A stretch of 64,000 nt of DNA from contig SKCR01007529.1 in NCBI GenBank assembly GCA_019454045.1, positions 19,621 to 83,620 of the forward strand. Reading direction: 5' to 3'. The stretch comes from Zanthoxylum bungeanum (taxonomy: Eukaryota > Streptophyta > Magnoliopsida > Sapindales > Rutaceae). The first letter of the stretch is position 1. Each line of letters opens with the position of its first letter. Positions 1 through 13,262 of this stretch are shown here, one piece after another. The notes beneath the pieces are model-generated. The model did not search any database. It was not told where the DNA came from and was given only the letters and a program-made list of their open reading frames with translations. The translations under genes were made by a program, and so were the position numbers.

Positions 1-189
1 TTTAGACTGTGCTGTAGCCCAGCCCAGCTGCTAACATAACTATACTTAATCCAATTAGGATTATACAGATCCAAAATTTATTCTTTTGCTGCCTCAGCTG
101 CAACATTGTTCCACTTTTGTTATTTATTCGGCAACGATATCTTGCTTGGAAGATTTCCAGCTCACTGTTCCGTTATTCAAACTATGTAG
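1..189 (-). pseudogene. Copia-3 RNase H remnant
   Basis: On the minus strand this piece resembles the end of a Ty1/copia polyprotein, the RNase H domain that degrades the RNA strand during reverse transcription. Fragments match the usual order of a VSWKSS-like segment followed by a TEAEYIAA-like segment, but stops and frameshifts interrupt every frame. The same region is recognisable at 16750-16980 and 52380-52600. It ends at 189, where the LTR-A element begins, and resumes at 30334. The bases TGTAG at 185-189 recur at 30329-30333, so they are a target-site duplication. The copia 3' LTR would lie left of the window. Confidence 0.65.
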
Positions 190-2994
190 TGTTGGGGTCT
201 AAAAAGGGAGGCGCAGCGGAAGGAGCGCGGTTCGGGTGAAATCGTAATTTAAAATTTTTAAACTTACGAATAAATTATTTAATATCCAATATTAATAATT
301 CATTCATATTTCACATGAACATATTTATTCGATATCATATAATGATATAAATAATGTTGAAATACAACGAAACTTTTACGAAAATGTTTTTCACAAAATA
401 GCATAAAACGCGTTTCCGACCGAACCGACCAACCAACGCACATGGGGACTGCCCAGGTCAGCCCCTAAAATATTTGGACAATACGTAGGCTGCCCGAACA
501 GTGACCAGTTCGCTGTTTGGGCTGCCGTTATCCAGTAACGCTGTTTTCACCATTTTCGAGTATTTTCACTCCGAAATAGTTTCCGATAAATATTTTTCTT
601 TGGAAATTAAAATAAACTAATTTATTCTAATTACTCAATAAATAAAAAAACTGAATTTTTATCAGAAAAATTAGATTTATCATTAATTGCAATAAGACCT
701 CAAAAGTTTGTAATTTAATCATTTAGTGTTAAATATGTCAATTACATATTTAATTGATTCAAAATCAATCCCAAAATAATTTTTACAATTTTGCAACAAA
801 ACCAGAAACTTTTTCAGATTTGCGCAAACTGCCCAGTAATTTTCCAGAATTACGAAAACAGCCCAGAACTTTTATTAATTGCAATTTGGCCCAATTTGTT
901 CAAAACACATTAAGATCAAATCTAATCAATCCCAAATTTGACGCACATGAAATATAAATCAAATTATAACATATATATGAAAAGCGCCAAAATTTGAGTG
1001 GGTTAAGAACCCTAATTTCATAAATTACTCAAATTGGGCAATTTACACTAAATTGATAAAATTCAACACTTTAATCAATCCAATACCACACCAATCAAGT
1101 CTCACCATCATGAAAAACTCAAGAACAATTTTAGGTCATTTATGAATGGCTAAGCAACTCTAGAATGGAAACATGATTACTAATTAATCAAAAGAATGCT
1201 TAATAACCATTTATAAGCATACTTTGTTCATACACACATGCAACATCTTTCCAACAAGTTTACAACCATGTAATTACATACATAAAAGAGTAGAGAAAAT
1301 TCTAAGCATCACAAATTGAATCCTAGATACATGGAAACAATTTCTTAGTTGAAGAAAGTTAAGAAAAACTTACAAATTCCAAGCTTTGATTGAGTTTTTC
1401 CATTTTTCCTTCACTTTTATCTCAAACTTTTCTTTGTAAATATTTTAAAACTTGTGTAAGTGATGGAAAATGAAAAAAAAAATTGTTGTTAATTAATTTC
1501 CCTCATGGCCGAAATTGACAATAAATATAATAACAATTATTCATTTTTTTTTGTTCAATTTTCATTAGTCCACATTTTAGTTAATAAAGTTAACACTTTA
1601 ACTTTAATAAAGTAAATCAAAATGTGTGCCAATGGTATCAAGCCATTTCCAACTTTAATAAAGCATAAATTATTACAAAGATATTTGTAATATTAATTAA
1701 TTAATTATTTAACAATTAAATAATTAAATAATAAATATAAATATCTCAAATATATGTATTATATTTACATTAAATATCTCAAATACATATATTAATGATA
1801 TATGTTAAATATCACAATTTGATATTTAATTAATGTGTATTGAATAATATCAAATATTAAATACAAATACACATTAATTCAGGAATGACGATAAGGTCCC
1901 GATTGCATGTATTTTTCGTTTAACCGTTAAACGAGTTATAAATAATCAGTATTATTCATAACAGTTGCCCTAGTGCTCTACGAGTATATTTCATTAGTGA
2001 GACTCTCTAGATTCAGGCATATCCGTCACGAAATCCAATTTCGTGTCCATAATTTACCCATCCGTAAATTATGACGACCACGGATAAACTCACTGAATCA
2101 TACAGGTCGAGGTCACTGCATACATATAATCCCTCCGTCACATGTATCCGAATTATCCCAGAGATATAGATGAAAACGTCAAATCTCTATAAGAATAATC
2201 TTGTCGACGTATCAATTAGAAATCTCTAAATAACATTTGGAACTCATTTCCGAAGTATACTATGGCCATAGATTTAACAGATTGCTAATCATATAATGGA
2301 CTATTTATGCCATGTACACAGGACTGACAGATCATATCTTGATACACACATGATATCATGGCCATGAGTCCACACCCAACGAACATGCGGAGGTCTGATC
2401 TAAATAGATCGGTGACGTGACTGCCATCTAAGTGTGGATGATAACTCATATATCCACAGTGGTATCTCAAGTCAAATGATCATTATGCTACTCAACCCGA
2501 GAAGATTCCTATTGACATTGGTGTACCATCTGTTAGGAAATCTTCGGTGAGTCGTTCAGTGTTTATCAAATAAACACCTACACGTCTATACGAGTCTCCC
2601 AAGACTCATGGTTCATTGGGATAAACCATCGGACCAAGTCCGTTATACGACATGTACTAGTCTCAACGGATTTTACTAACCGACCCGTGTCGGAAAATCT
2701 TGACCAGGAACGTAATTTAAGGATATACAACTTATAGTGACACTTCCCAATGTCAATTACAAACTATGTTGTAACTGCGCACTACGTTGTAAATCCTGGG
2801 GTCTTTGTCTAATAGATATACATATCACTAAACTAAATTTAGTTTCAATCTAATCGAAATTAGATCGAATACGTATATAAAAGACAAGAGATGCTTCCAT
2901 TAAATTAGTAATTTTATGAAAAAATGTATTTCTCGTATTAATGAATCAGACATAAATACGATTTGGATTGGAGCTCAGAGCACCAACCCTAACA
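190..2994 (-). repeat. LTR-A, left copy (3' LTR of the minus-strand element)
   Basis: This 2,805-bp LTR begins TGTTGGGG and ends CCTAACA. It matches the sequences at 9779-12087 and 29403-30328, and matches 58501-58919 plus 62994-64000 in opposite orientation. It is AT-rich with no recognisable protein. A 61-codon minus-strand reading frame at 2285-2470 recurs in the other copies but changes amino acids freely. The polypurine tract follows immediately at 2995. Confidence 0.85.
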
Positions 2995-3007
2995 ATTTCT
3001 CCCACTT
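2995..3007 (-). other. Polypurine tract of the LTR-A element
   Basis: Read on the minus strand this is AAGTGGGAGAAAT, directly abutting the LTR end. It matches the AAGTGGGAGATTG-type tract beside the copia-B LTR at 16499-16511. It would prime plus-strand DNA synthesis, and its position shows that 190-2994 is the 3' LTR. Confidence 0.7.
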
Positions 3008-3781
3008 GCTCTAATTCCAATCCATGGTATCATTGTGGGAACACAGGAATCTGGGCGACGCATGCTGTCCCGGGCTCGCGGCCTGGTCGGGAGTACGGAG
3101 TAGCCACGGGGGACTAAACCGGAGAATAATGGAGTCGCCACCCGGTGTGAACCGGGAAAATGAGATTTAAGGCCGCACTCACCCCTCGCAAGGGAAGACC
3201 TCAAACCGTTGGGTTCAGAATGGTCCCTTACTCATGCCACTTGTGATGAAAGGATTTATGTAATAATTTAATTAGGCTTAAGTAGCACTTATTTCCAAGA
3301 GTATCATGCTTCTAAATTCACATGTACAAAATGAAATTTACACATACATTTCACATCTAAGATTGCATGCTTGAAAATACCTCAAAGTAACATCGAACAT
3401 ACAACTTCATTTAGCATATCATGTTCACGGAAAACACAAGCATACATACTAACCATACAAGCATACATTTGAGCACTTTCCAAGTGATACGTGGAATTGT
3501 ATCCCAAGTACAGACCGCACTACCGTCCATTCGGAATCGGCTACGGAATTTATGTCTGGGTTTCCATCCGATATACCACAAGAAATAATACTCCGAAGTC
3601 ATCATGACATAGGTATATGAATCGTAATGCGTTAAATCAAGACTAAGGCAGATGACGCAACCAATGGAATAAACATGTTTTTCATTACGATGTGCACAAA
3701 GATAAGAATGACTATATGGGGTTTCATAAAAAATCACCTAAGACTACATGGCATGTGATGAATATGTCTCAGTTCAGTGTG

Positions 3782-4000
3782 TTCGCGTTCGTGTAGCGTT
3801 CGTAAACGCGTTCGAACGGTAAACAGAAGGTTCGCGTTCGTATGGCGTTTGATAACGCGTTCGAACGGAACCAGACCTGATGCATGATAAGACTAAGAAA
3901 GTGCGTGTGCGTTCACGTAGCGTTCGAGAACGCGTTCGAACGGTAAACAGAAGGTTCGCGTTCGTGTAGCGTTTGAGAACGCGTTCGAACGGAGCCAGAC
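3782..4000. repeat. Four-copy repeat rich in CGTTCGAACG inside the solo LTR
   Basis: A unit of about 40 bp ending in AACGCGTTCGAACGG occurs four times, arranged as two near-identical halves that also share an ACCAGACCTGATGCATG tail. The TTCGAACG palindrome appears again at 5604-5670 near the other end of the same LTR. Confidence 0.8.
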
Positions 4001-4044
4001 CTGATGCATGTAACACAAAGAATAAAGACAACAATGTCAAGCTC

Positions 4045-4370
4045 AGCATGTCCGATTGAACGTATCTTGCATTCAACCGAACACACATCAATCGGCGCGG
4101 CAAAGCATCGTGGTAGAGGGCTTTAACCCCTCCCCGTAGGGGATCTTTCATTCCACTTACTAAGCCCATGCGCTCGATTGAATCATGCATACATAGAATT
4201 GAAAGCAATAATATCAAACTAGTATGCTCGATTGAACGTGTCTTGCATTCAACGGAACACACATCAACCGGCGCGGTGAAGCATCGTGGTAAAGGGCTTT
4301 AACCCTTCCCCATAGGGGATCTTTCATTCCACTTACTAAGCCCATGCGCTCGATTGAATCATGCATACAT
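4045..4370. repeat. Tandem duplication (two units of about 170 bp) inside the solo LTR
   Basis: Two nearly identical units, beginning near 4045 and 4216, each contain an ATTGAACGT...CTTGCATTCAAC start, a GGCGCGG segment, an AGGGCTTTAACCC palindrome and a GCGCTCGATTGAATCATGC end. Confidence 0.8.
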
Positions 4371-5837
4371 AAGCAACATGCAGAATTCGAGTGACGAAAA
4401 ATAAATAATAAATCAAAGCAACATGAAACAAGAGAAGGTGCCGTTTACTCAAGTGGTACGTGGAGTTGTATCCTAAGTACAGACCGCACTACCGTCCATT
4501 CGGATTCGGCTACGGAATTTACGTCTGGGTTTCCATCCTATATACCACGAGAGACGACACTCTTTTATTCATCCAATACCCACAACACACATCATACACA
4601 AACAAGATTCAACAAATAAGTAAAATACAATCAAAATAAATAACAAAAATCACATAAAGATGAGTGTGAAAAGTACCCTCAGGTCTAACCTTTTAAGCCG
4701 TCTCTCGGACTCGCGTTTCACGAAGATCGGAATGGGTAAAGCTCCGCAACTTTTCTGGTTCACTGGTTTGCCTTTTCCTTCGCTGTTTTGCCGCTCAAGC
4801 TACTGTTTCGACTCCGCTTTGCTGCTGTTTCCTTGTGGTTTTGCTGCCGTTTCCTCTGTATTTTCTGCTTACTGTTTCAGGTCTTGTTTTTGGTGTTTTA
4901 GGCTACTGTTTTTGACGTAGTTTACCATTGTTTTAAGGTGATTTTGGGCTGCTGTGTTTGGTATGATTTTCGGTGATGTGTGGAGGTTTATGGGGCTGAT
5001 TTTCGGTGGTGATTAGGGGTTATTTTGGTGGTTGTAGGGGGTGTGAATGGCTACTGTATTTTCGGTGATGTGAGGGTAAGGATGAAGGGAATGATTTGCT
5101 ATCTTTCTTGTGATTGGCGTGTGATGTCTTAAGGTTTCTTGCTGTGACTTGCGTGTGAGTAGTGTATGAGCTAGAGAAGTGCATGTCTTGGTGAGGGGTT
5201 GTTTATATAGAGAAGGGCTAGGGCTTCACCTTGTCTCACAAGGAAAGGATTTGGCATTAAAATGAGGATTTGATTTGGTGTTGAGCAAGGAAAGTCAAAG
5301 ATTGAGAGGGGACAAATCTTGGCTAGATTAGGAAGTCAATATATTTAATTTGTTATGATTGATTTTAATTAGGCATGGCATCTTTTAATTTAGTATGTGA
5401 TTTGTTTAGTTAGGAAGTTAATATATTTGATTTATCTTCATTAGGTATGATTATATTTTATGTTTTATTTAATTGGTAAATGGTTTAAATATTCTATTTA
5501 ATATTTAATGTTTAATTTAATTAAATTGAGATGTGTTTTATGGGCTTTGGGGGCTAATTGGGCTGGGGTGCAAGGCTAGCAGCAAAACCAGAAATACCGA
5601 CTCCGTTCGAACGCCCATTCGAACGCGGCACGAACGTCCGCAATCTGCCTGACGTTCGAACGAAGTAACGAACGCAGCACTAACGAAGACAATGAACTTG
5701 TGAAATGAACTTGATGACGTACTTATTCTGAATTTCCCCTTCCGACCTCCGTTTCCCGCAATATCCTTAGCTAAAAAGGTAGTGCCTCCAACTGAGACTC
5801 ATCATCGGGTTTCATATGCGAAAATGCAATGCCTAAA

Positions 5838-8800
5838 ATCATATACACATCCTAATGTGTATCACATACTCATGGCCCTCAAGAACTCACCTAGCGCTCA
5901 AGAGGTAGGTAACAACAAGTAAGCCCGCTATGACATATTGAGTTTGTCCAACAAACACAATCATTTTCCTTAGCAAGCACCATTCATATTTTTATAGAAA
6001 CTAAGTTCTACAGAAATATGACTCAGATGCCATATCAAAATTGTGCTTCAGCTACTAAATTGTCTAAGTATTTATGGATCAAATCCAAAATACTTTGTAG
6101 ACAACCGCAAACACAATACTAATAACAAACTTCTAATCTTCGAGGTCACTATGCAACTTCATAAGTCAATACTTCATAAGTTACAACTAACTCCACTCTT
6201 GTAGTGGAATCATCTGTGACACTCCCACTGCATCTTTTCTGACTCTTTATGAAGTAGACTGTCTAACGTCATAATTAGACTCAAAACTAATCTAACCCTA
6301 ATGGTTGCAGATTTATTCTCCATTAATTAGAAACTTGTTCTTAATATCTCAAAGATAATAAAGAACATGTTTCAAGACTCATCTTATGGTCTAGAGGATA
6401 TCAAAATAACTCGTAACAAATATGATTAAATTGATATCTCTAATCGCACTCAATATAGTATTCATTATGCCATCTTTCTATGATGCATAAGGTTGATTAG
6501 ACATTCTAATCAATATCTCTTTCGAAAAAAGGAATCATCATTTATGAAAGATGAATACTATACATAAGACACACACTAACTGTCAAACAGTTATACTAAC
6601 TGTCATACAGATAGTCTTGTTGCGTCCAGGAGCATCTCACAAGTCTCTTAGTTTTATATCTTATATAAAACTTTATATCAAATATAATAGAGACTACTCC
6701 CACTACTTTAAATGAGAAAATAAGACTGAGGTAAACCTTTTTACCTCATAAACATCCCATTATTACATTAATAATGACAATGTCATTATGATGTAAAATA
6801 CTAGAAAGAAATATGTACACTCCCACTAACCCTTCAATCCCATATATATTTTTTATACTTTGATAGAATCAGACAATCTGACTAATATCAAAATTAGAAA
6901 ACACAAATTTCCAGAAAGCTCATATGAGTCTACAATAGGATCTATAAGCTAATATACTAAATTGTAATATTAGCATAATACAAACTCCAAGGCCATTCCA
7001 AAATGAATTCTTCAAACTAAGAACTCACAATGGATCTCTTATCTGAAGAAACCATTCAGAAACGCCACTTTGTATTCTTTAGCTAAAATGTACAATTTAA
7101 TATCATTATTAACCATCAGATCCTAAATTGTTTAATCAGTGCGACTAGAGACAAGTTTCCTCGGAATCTACAATAGATTGCTGAGTATAACTTTTCTCAC
7201 TGTTATACTATAAAGGTCAAACCTTTAATAAGCGCACTGTGCTTTTGCTGCGTAAACCATTTGTACATTTTATGAACGATTCATAATAAAAGCTCAATCA
7301 AGTTCCAAACTTGATCGTAGTAAGCTATGAACAATCTTAGATATATGGTCTAATGCTAAATTCCGGAATCGATAACAAATATCGTTTCCACTATAAGTTA
7401 TAGGATAATTTTCTTCGATAAGAAAACAACAAAATCATTAAAAATCAAATACTTTGCTAATGATTCTGACATCCTATAGCACTTATATGGAAGTAATAAA
7501 ATGGTATTTTCATCTTATTAAATATGTAGTTCCATTTACAGTTTATCATCTTATTTGACTTTAATAAGTCAAGTCTTTTCTACAATAGTTAACATCCAAT
7601 GTTACACATTAAGTAATAAATAATTTTATTACTCGAGATCGTAGAAAAGATATTCTATCAAATAGAATACAATATTCTATTAAATAAAATAAATGATAAA
7701 CTTCTACTCGTACCTCCGAGGTGCAAGTAATATCAATTATACAATCATTATTCTAAAGATAGATTCAAATCTCAAACATTTCAAGATTCGAATTTTCTAC
7801 TAATACATATCATATACGTAACTGTAGAAACTAATGGAACATTAATTAAAATGATGAATTAGTGTTACTGGAGCATAACCCCAAGAGTATTGAAACTAAT
7901 TCGGTAACTCTCAATATCAAACGAATCAAATCATATAAGATTCAATTTCTTCCATCAATCAATTCCATCAATATGGAATCGTGGAAGAATAATATTGATG
8001 TAAGAATTATATTCTTCGAATAACCTTAGAACTAATTGCCATAAATTCATATGTTTGATCGTATCAAACATCTTTGAACAATTCAAAGATTCACGATGAA
8101 TTTTAAAGATACAATTTTCAAAACTTTTAGATCGAATATTTTTGAACAAGTCAAAATATTCTATCTGCGTTTCATCAAAACACGTACTAAGTCACGACAG
8201 TAAAGAAAACTACCTTAAGCAATTTTCAATTCATTAAATTACATACATCCAATGTATCAATTTAATAAATTTTCTCTGGTCTAATAACAGTCATTGGTTA
8301 AATGAGATTTAGTCACTTTCTCGAATACAATATTCGTTAAATGAATAAGGATATGTAGAGTGATCTCATATTAGACCATCCTTCACCATATGGAATAAGC
8401 ATCCAATACTTAAGTGATAAAATCTCATAAAATAATGTTCTAAGTTATTTACTTAACCGAATATTTTTCTTAATGTTTATCTATTCGTTAATAACACGAC
8501 TACTAGTGGTTTTTAAATATGTAACAACTGTTTACAAAGAACCAGTAACTATCAAATAGTCGCAAGTTCTGATATCAAATATCGAAGCAATCATTCAACT
8601 ATATTTTAAATAACTAGACGGGAGATCTGATATCCAATATCTACAGTTGTCGTATTATGAAAATCAATATTTTCTATACACAACTATATGCATATTCTTT
8701 CTTTAGCTTTATTATTTACTTTCAAATTATTTACAACATTGGAAAATAATCGAAAAACAAATAGTGTCTGACATATGACCTCTGAATGTCACTAAAGCCA

Positions 8801-9762
8801 GAAAACGTCATTATTAGATAAACAAATACCTAATGAGGTTTTCTTAATGCCAGTGAAGAATCTCGAGACGTGAACCAATTCATGTCAATCTTTACTGCAT
8901 AAGAAACTATTATGTCTAGAAGGATTATATCAATATCTATTCTTATCTAGAAACCATTCTAGAAATCTGCAACCATAATTAAAGTCAGAAAACATATATA
9001 TAATATGATGCAGTGAATAAAAGTTTAATTCTATCAAACAAATAGAATAAGGAACAACATGAGTGACAATTTACATAATATTACACACCACATAAGTTAA
9101 GGATTTTTAACTTAGCAGTGCCTCCCACTACTTTACGTAATACCGTAATCCCCAACGGAAATGAGAATTCAATAATTAAATTGAATTCCATAATGGGAAG
9201 TGGACCCCATGAATATATTTCGACTCACACAGCTTTGGCACGTTCTCGCCTACGTATATTCATTAGATAGACAACTCATTGTCAATCACACTCAATGTGA
9301 CTCCTAGGTTCGGTTCTGATCGTTTCTCGTTATGACAGCTTTGGCACGTTCACAAGGAGGCGTATCAAGGTTAAACTTGTCAATGACAAACTCAAGCTAC
9401 CGATGTAGTCTTGACAGCTTTGGCACGTTCAGGATTTCCATTTTCACTTGAATTTGTCTCTTATCAAATAAGTTCTACCGGCGCAAATGAACTACCTTCA
9501 ACTATAACTGCACAGCTTTGGCACGTTACAACCATAGCATCATGAAAACATTTACATCCGTATTGACAAGGCGAACGAAGAAACAAGTATTCCTAATACT
9601 AGTCACTTTCTTAAAACCTTATTTAAATCGGGGATTTTCCAACAAAAGATGCTTTTACTTTATTTAATCAAATTAAATAAACACATGCATGTATAAATTA
9701 ATGATTAAACTAAACATTGAATTTTAAAGGGCTATTCATATCGGGCGTCCAGGATCAGACTC
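5838..9762 (-). other. Non-coding interior of the LTR-A element
   Basis: About 3.9 kb of AT-rich sequence with no open frame longer than 64 codons and no gag, protease, integrase or reverse transcriptase motif that I can recognise on either strand. Together with 2995-3033 it forms the original interior. A four-copy short repeat lies near the PBS end (9230-9527). Decayed coding sequence too divergent to see by eye cannot be excluded. Confidence 0.6.
9230..9527. repeat. Four dispersed copies of CAGCTTTGGCACGTT
   Basis: The 15-16-bp motif occurs at 9230, 9336, 9415 and 9513 with spacings of 106, 79 and 98 bp. The sequence between copies is not conserved. A comparable set, with CTTTGGCCAACAAA as the core, lies inside copia-B at 20259-20636. 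Confidence 0.85.
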
Positions 9763-9774
9763 GCTCTGATACCA
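9763..9774 (-). other. Primer binding site (initiator tRNA-Met type)
   Basis: The minus strand reads TGGTATCAGAGC, the standard plant retroelement site complementary to the 3' end of initiator tRNA-Met. It lies four bases from the LTR end at 9779, which makes 9779 onward the 5' LTR of the minus-strand element. Confidence 0.85.
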
Positions 9775-9778
9775 TTTT

Positions 9779-12087
9779 TGTTGGGGTCTAAATAGGGAGG
9801 CGCAGCGGAATGAGCGCATTCGGGTGAAATCGTAGTTTAAAATTTTTAAACTTACGAATAAATTATTTAATATCCAATATTAATAATTCATTCATATTTC
9901 ATATGAACATATTTATTCGATATCATATAACGATATAAATAATGTTGAAATACACGAAACCTTTATGAAAACGTTTTTCACAAAATAGCATAAAACACGT
10001 TTCCGACCGAACCGACCAACCAATGCTCATAGGGACTGTCCAGGTCAGCCCCTAAAATATTGGACAATACGTAGGCTGCCCGAACAGTGACCAGTTCACT
10101 GTTTGGGCTGCCGTTATCCAGTAACGCAGTTTTTCACAATTTTCGCGTATTTTCACTCCGAAATAATTTCCGATAAATATTTTTATTTTGAAATTAAAAT
10201 AAACTAATTTATTATAATTACTCAATAAATAAAAAACTGAATTTTTATCAGAAAAATCAGATTTATCATTAATTGCAATAAGACCTCAAAAGTTTGTAAT
10301 TTAATCATTTAGTTTTAAATATGTCAATTACATATTTAATTGATTCAAAATCAATCCCAAAATAATTTTTACAATTTTGCAACAAAACCAGAAGCTTTTT
10401 AAGATTTGCGCAAAATGCCCAGTAATTTTCCAGAATTACGAAAACAGCCCAGAACTTTTATTAATTGCAATTTGGCCCAATTTGTTCAAGACATATCAAG
10501 ATCAAATCCAATCAATCCCAAATTTGACGCACATCAAATATACATCAAATTATAACATATATATGAAAAGCGCCAAAATTTGAGTGGGTTAAGAACCCTA
10601 ATTTCATAAATTACTCAAATTGGGCAATTTACACTAAATTGATAAAATTCAACACTTTAATCAATCCAATACCACACCAATCAAGTCTCACCATCATGAA
10701 ACAACTCAAGAACAATTCTAGGTCATTTATGAATAGCTAAGCAACTCTAGAATGGCAACATCATTACTAATTAATCAAAAGAATGCTTAATAACCATTTA
10801 TAAGCATACTTTGTTCATACACACCAGCAACATCTTTCCAACAAGTTTACAACCATGTAATTACATACATAAAAGAGTAGAGAAAATTCTAAGCATCACA
10901 AATTGAAGCCTAGATACATGGAAACAATTTCTTAGTTGAAGAAAGTTAAGAAAAACTTACAAATTCCAAGCTTTGATTGAGTTTTTCCATTTTTCCTTCA
11001 CTTTTCTCTCAAACTTTTCTTTGTAAATATTTGTAAAACTTGTGTAAGTGATGGAAAATGAAAAAACAAAATAATTTTGTTAATTAATTTCCCCCATGTC
11101 TGAAATTGACAATAAAAATAATAACAATTATTGGTTTTTTTGTTCAATTTTCATTAGTCCACATTTTAGTTAATAAAGTTAACACTTTAACTATAATAAA
11201 GTAAATCAGAATGTGTGCCAATGGTATCAAGCCATTTCCAACTTTAATAAATCATAAATCATTACAAAGATATTTGTAATATTAATTAATTAATATTTAA
11301 CAATTAAATAATTAAATAACAAATATAAATATCTCAAATATATGTATTATATTTACATTAAATATCTCAAATACTATTTTAATGATATATGTTAAATATC
11401 ACAATTTGATATTTAATTAATGTGTATTGAATAATATCAAATATTAAATACAAATACACATTAATTCAGGAATGACGATAAGGTCCCGATTGCATGTATT
11501 TTTCGTTTAACCGTTAAACGAGTTATAAATAATCAGTATTATTCATAACAGTTGCCTAGTGCTCTACGAGTATATTTTATTAGTGAGACTCTCTAGATTC
11601 AGACATATCCGTCACGAAATCCAATTTTGTGTCCATAATTTACCCATCCGTAAATTATGATGACCACAGATAAACTCGCCAAATCATACAGGTCGAGGTC
11701 ACTGCATACGTATAATCCCTCCGTCACAGGTATCCGAATTTTCCCAGAGATATAGATGAAAATGTCAAATCTCTATAAGAATAATCTCGTCGACGTATCA
11801 ATTAGCAATCTCTAAATAATATTTGGAACTCATTTCCGAAGTATACTAGGGGCATAGATTTAACAGATTGCTAAACATATAATGGACTACCTATGCCCTG
11901 TACACAGGACTGACAGATCATATCTTGATACACACAGGATATCATGGGCATGAGTCCACACCCAACGAACAGGCGGAGGTCTGATCCAAATAGATCGGTG
12001 ACGTGACTGACATCTAAGTGTGGAGGATAACTCATATATCCACAATGATATCTCAATTCAAAGGATCACTATGCTACTCAACCTGAG
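9779..12087 (-). repeat. LTR-A, right copy, first piece
   Basis: Collinear with 190-2499 of the left LTR, then broken off within an ACTCAACC-GAG sequence where hAT-derived DNA begins. The missing part resumes at 29403 and continues to 30328. The final 424 bp here (11664-12087) are repeated without a length change at 29403-29826. Those two copies share variants that the left LTR lacks. Confidence 0.85.
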
Positions 12088-12440
12088 CCTTAACTTCTTT
12101 TCTCTGTGATTGTGAACCGACACTAGGGCCGCTCTCTTGGGTTTGCATATTTGACATTATGTTCTCAGATGAGCTTGCCATTTTTTGTTTAAGAAATAAG
12201 TAAGAAGAATAAGAAAATTGATTAATTGAGAATGATAATAACTAATTGAGATTGAGAATAAGAGAATTGTAAGAATTGAGAGAGTTGAGAAATTGGTGTG
12301 TTGAAATAATGAAAAATGACCCATATTTATAGAATTTTAGAATTTTTTTTATACCAAAAATGCCCCTAAATATAACCGTTTTATTACCGTTATTAGGGGT
12401 ATAATAGGAATTATATAATATTACAATTTTGGCTCCCTGC
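12086..12440 (-). mobile_element. hAT 5'-end fragment, copy 1
   Basis: On the minus strand this is AT-rich leader DNA followed by a start codon near 12180 and a short frame beginning MASSSENIMSNMQTQESG, cut off at 12086 against the LTR. The whole stretch is repeated at 13263-13640. It looks like the 5' end of a hAT transposase gene. The truncation at 12086 shares the three bases GAG with the LTR sequence it abuts. Confidence 0.6.
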
Positions 12441-12772
12441 CGCTTAAACCCAACGGCTACTAGCCGTTGGGGACACCCCAATGGCTAGTAGCCGTTGGAG
12501 GGTTCCTGTTGGAACCCGGTTGGAACCGTTCGGTTCCGGTTCCAGCGGTTCCGACCGGTTTGCGTTACACCCAACGACTACTAGTAGCGTTGGAGGGTTC
12601 CTGTTGGAACCCAACAGTTCCAACAGGAACCCTACGGTTCCGGTTGGAACCGTTCGGTTCCGGTTGGAACCGTTCGGTTCCGACCGGTTTGCGTTGCGGT
12701 GGAACCCCAACCGAACCGGTCAATCACGGTTCCGGTTCCGGTGAACCGTGGCCGGGTCTAATTATCAGTTGA
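12441..12772 (-). repeat. GGTTCCGGTT-rich terminal region of a hAT element
   Basis: A GC-rich patch full of overlapping GGTTCCGGTTCC and GGAACCGTTCGG motifs on both strands, plus a CCGTTGG...CTAGTAGCCGTTGG inverted pair at 12460-12500. It follows the transposase stop codon near 12772 on the minus strand, which is where hAT subterminal repeats are expected. Open frames here exist on both strands because the repeat lacks stops; they are not genes. I could not define a terminal inverted repeat. Confidence 0.5.
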
Positions 12773-13262
12773 TCATTCAGCTCTGGTTCCGCTTGCACTT
12801 GTTGTTGCAGATGCATTATTGAACAAGTCTTCAAAATCATCGGGGGTATCTTCTTGTTGTCTCAGATCAGCTCGAGTTCAATCATCCACACAAGCTGTTG
12901 CTTCTAGAGTGCTTGGATGTAATGAAGATCGTCTAGCTCCAATATATTGCCTCCCAATCATCCACACAAGTTGAATTCCAACGTGTTGGAACATCTCTTG
13001 AAAATTTAATCAGTTTAATACCATTTATTTTACAAAACTTGGCCTATTCTCTCCTAACTTGAGAATATGACCAAATACAATTAATGCCGTCTTAATAGGA
13101 TCAATGAAAGGTGATAATAATTTCAGACCATCTTGAACAATAAGTTAAGGACATGACATGTGCAACGAATATGAAAAAAACCGACCCCCCCTAAATTTGG
13201 TTGACATATTTCTTTTAAATCATTGATGGATGCAGTATTTGCAGATGCATTATCAAAACATC
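12773..13262 (-). pseudogene. hAT transposase fragment, C-terminal half
   Basis: Reading the minus strand across frames gives a CFDNASANTASINDLK-like segment, then CHMSCP-LIVQDGLKLLSP, IDPIKTALIVFGHI, and finally SSLHPSTLEATACVDDW and DTPDDFEDLFNNASATT before a stop near 12772. The LIVQDGLK block and the LHPSTLEA...CxxDW tail are typical of plant hAT transposases (RICESLEEPER/Ac-like), which cut and paste DNA. Stops, frameshifts and a large internal deletion are obvious. Upstream it joins directly to an hAT 5' end at 13263, so the catalytic centre has been removed. This is a dead, internally deleted copy. Confidence 0.6.

Larger units (their letters stand above)
3034..5837 (-). mobile_element. 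Solo LTR of a Tat/Ogre-type gypsy element
   Basis: On the minus strand this starts with a TTTAGGCATTGCATTTT-type sequence, homologous to the start of the Tat LTR at 39416 (TGTAGGCATTGC). It ends with CAGCATGCGTCGCCCAG and a CTGTGT...CCCACA tail, homologous to the Tat LTR end at 33640. The 5-bp duplication ATCAT at 3029-3033 and 5838-5842 flanks it, so it is a complete insertion reduced to a solo LTR by LTR-LTR recombination. Its middle is rearranged relative to the other Tat LTRs: a segment of about 105 bp occurs twice (about 3484-3590 and 4453-4556). Confidence 0.85.

Noticed and set aside
12444..12772. Overlapping open frames on both strands
   Set aside because: They follow from the GGTTCCGGTT repeat, which contains no stop triplets in several frames.
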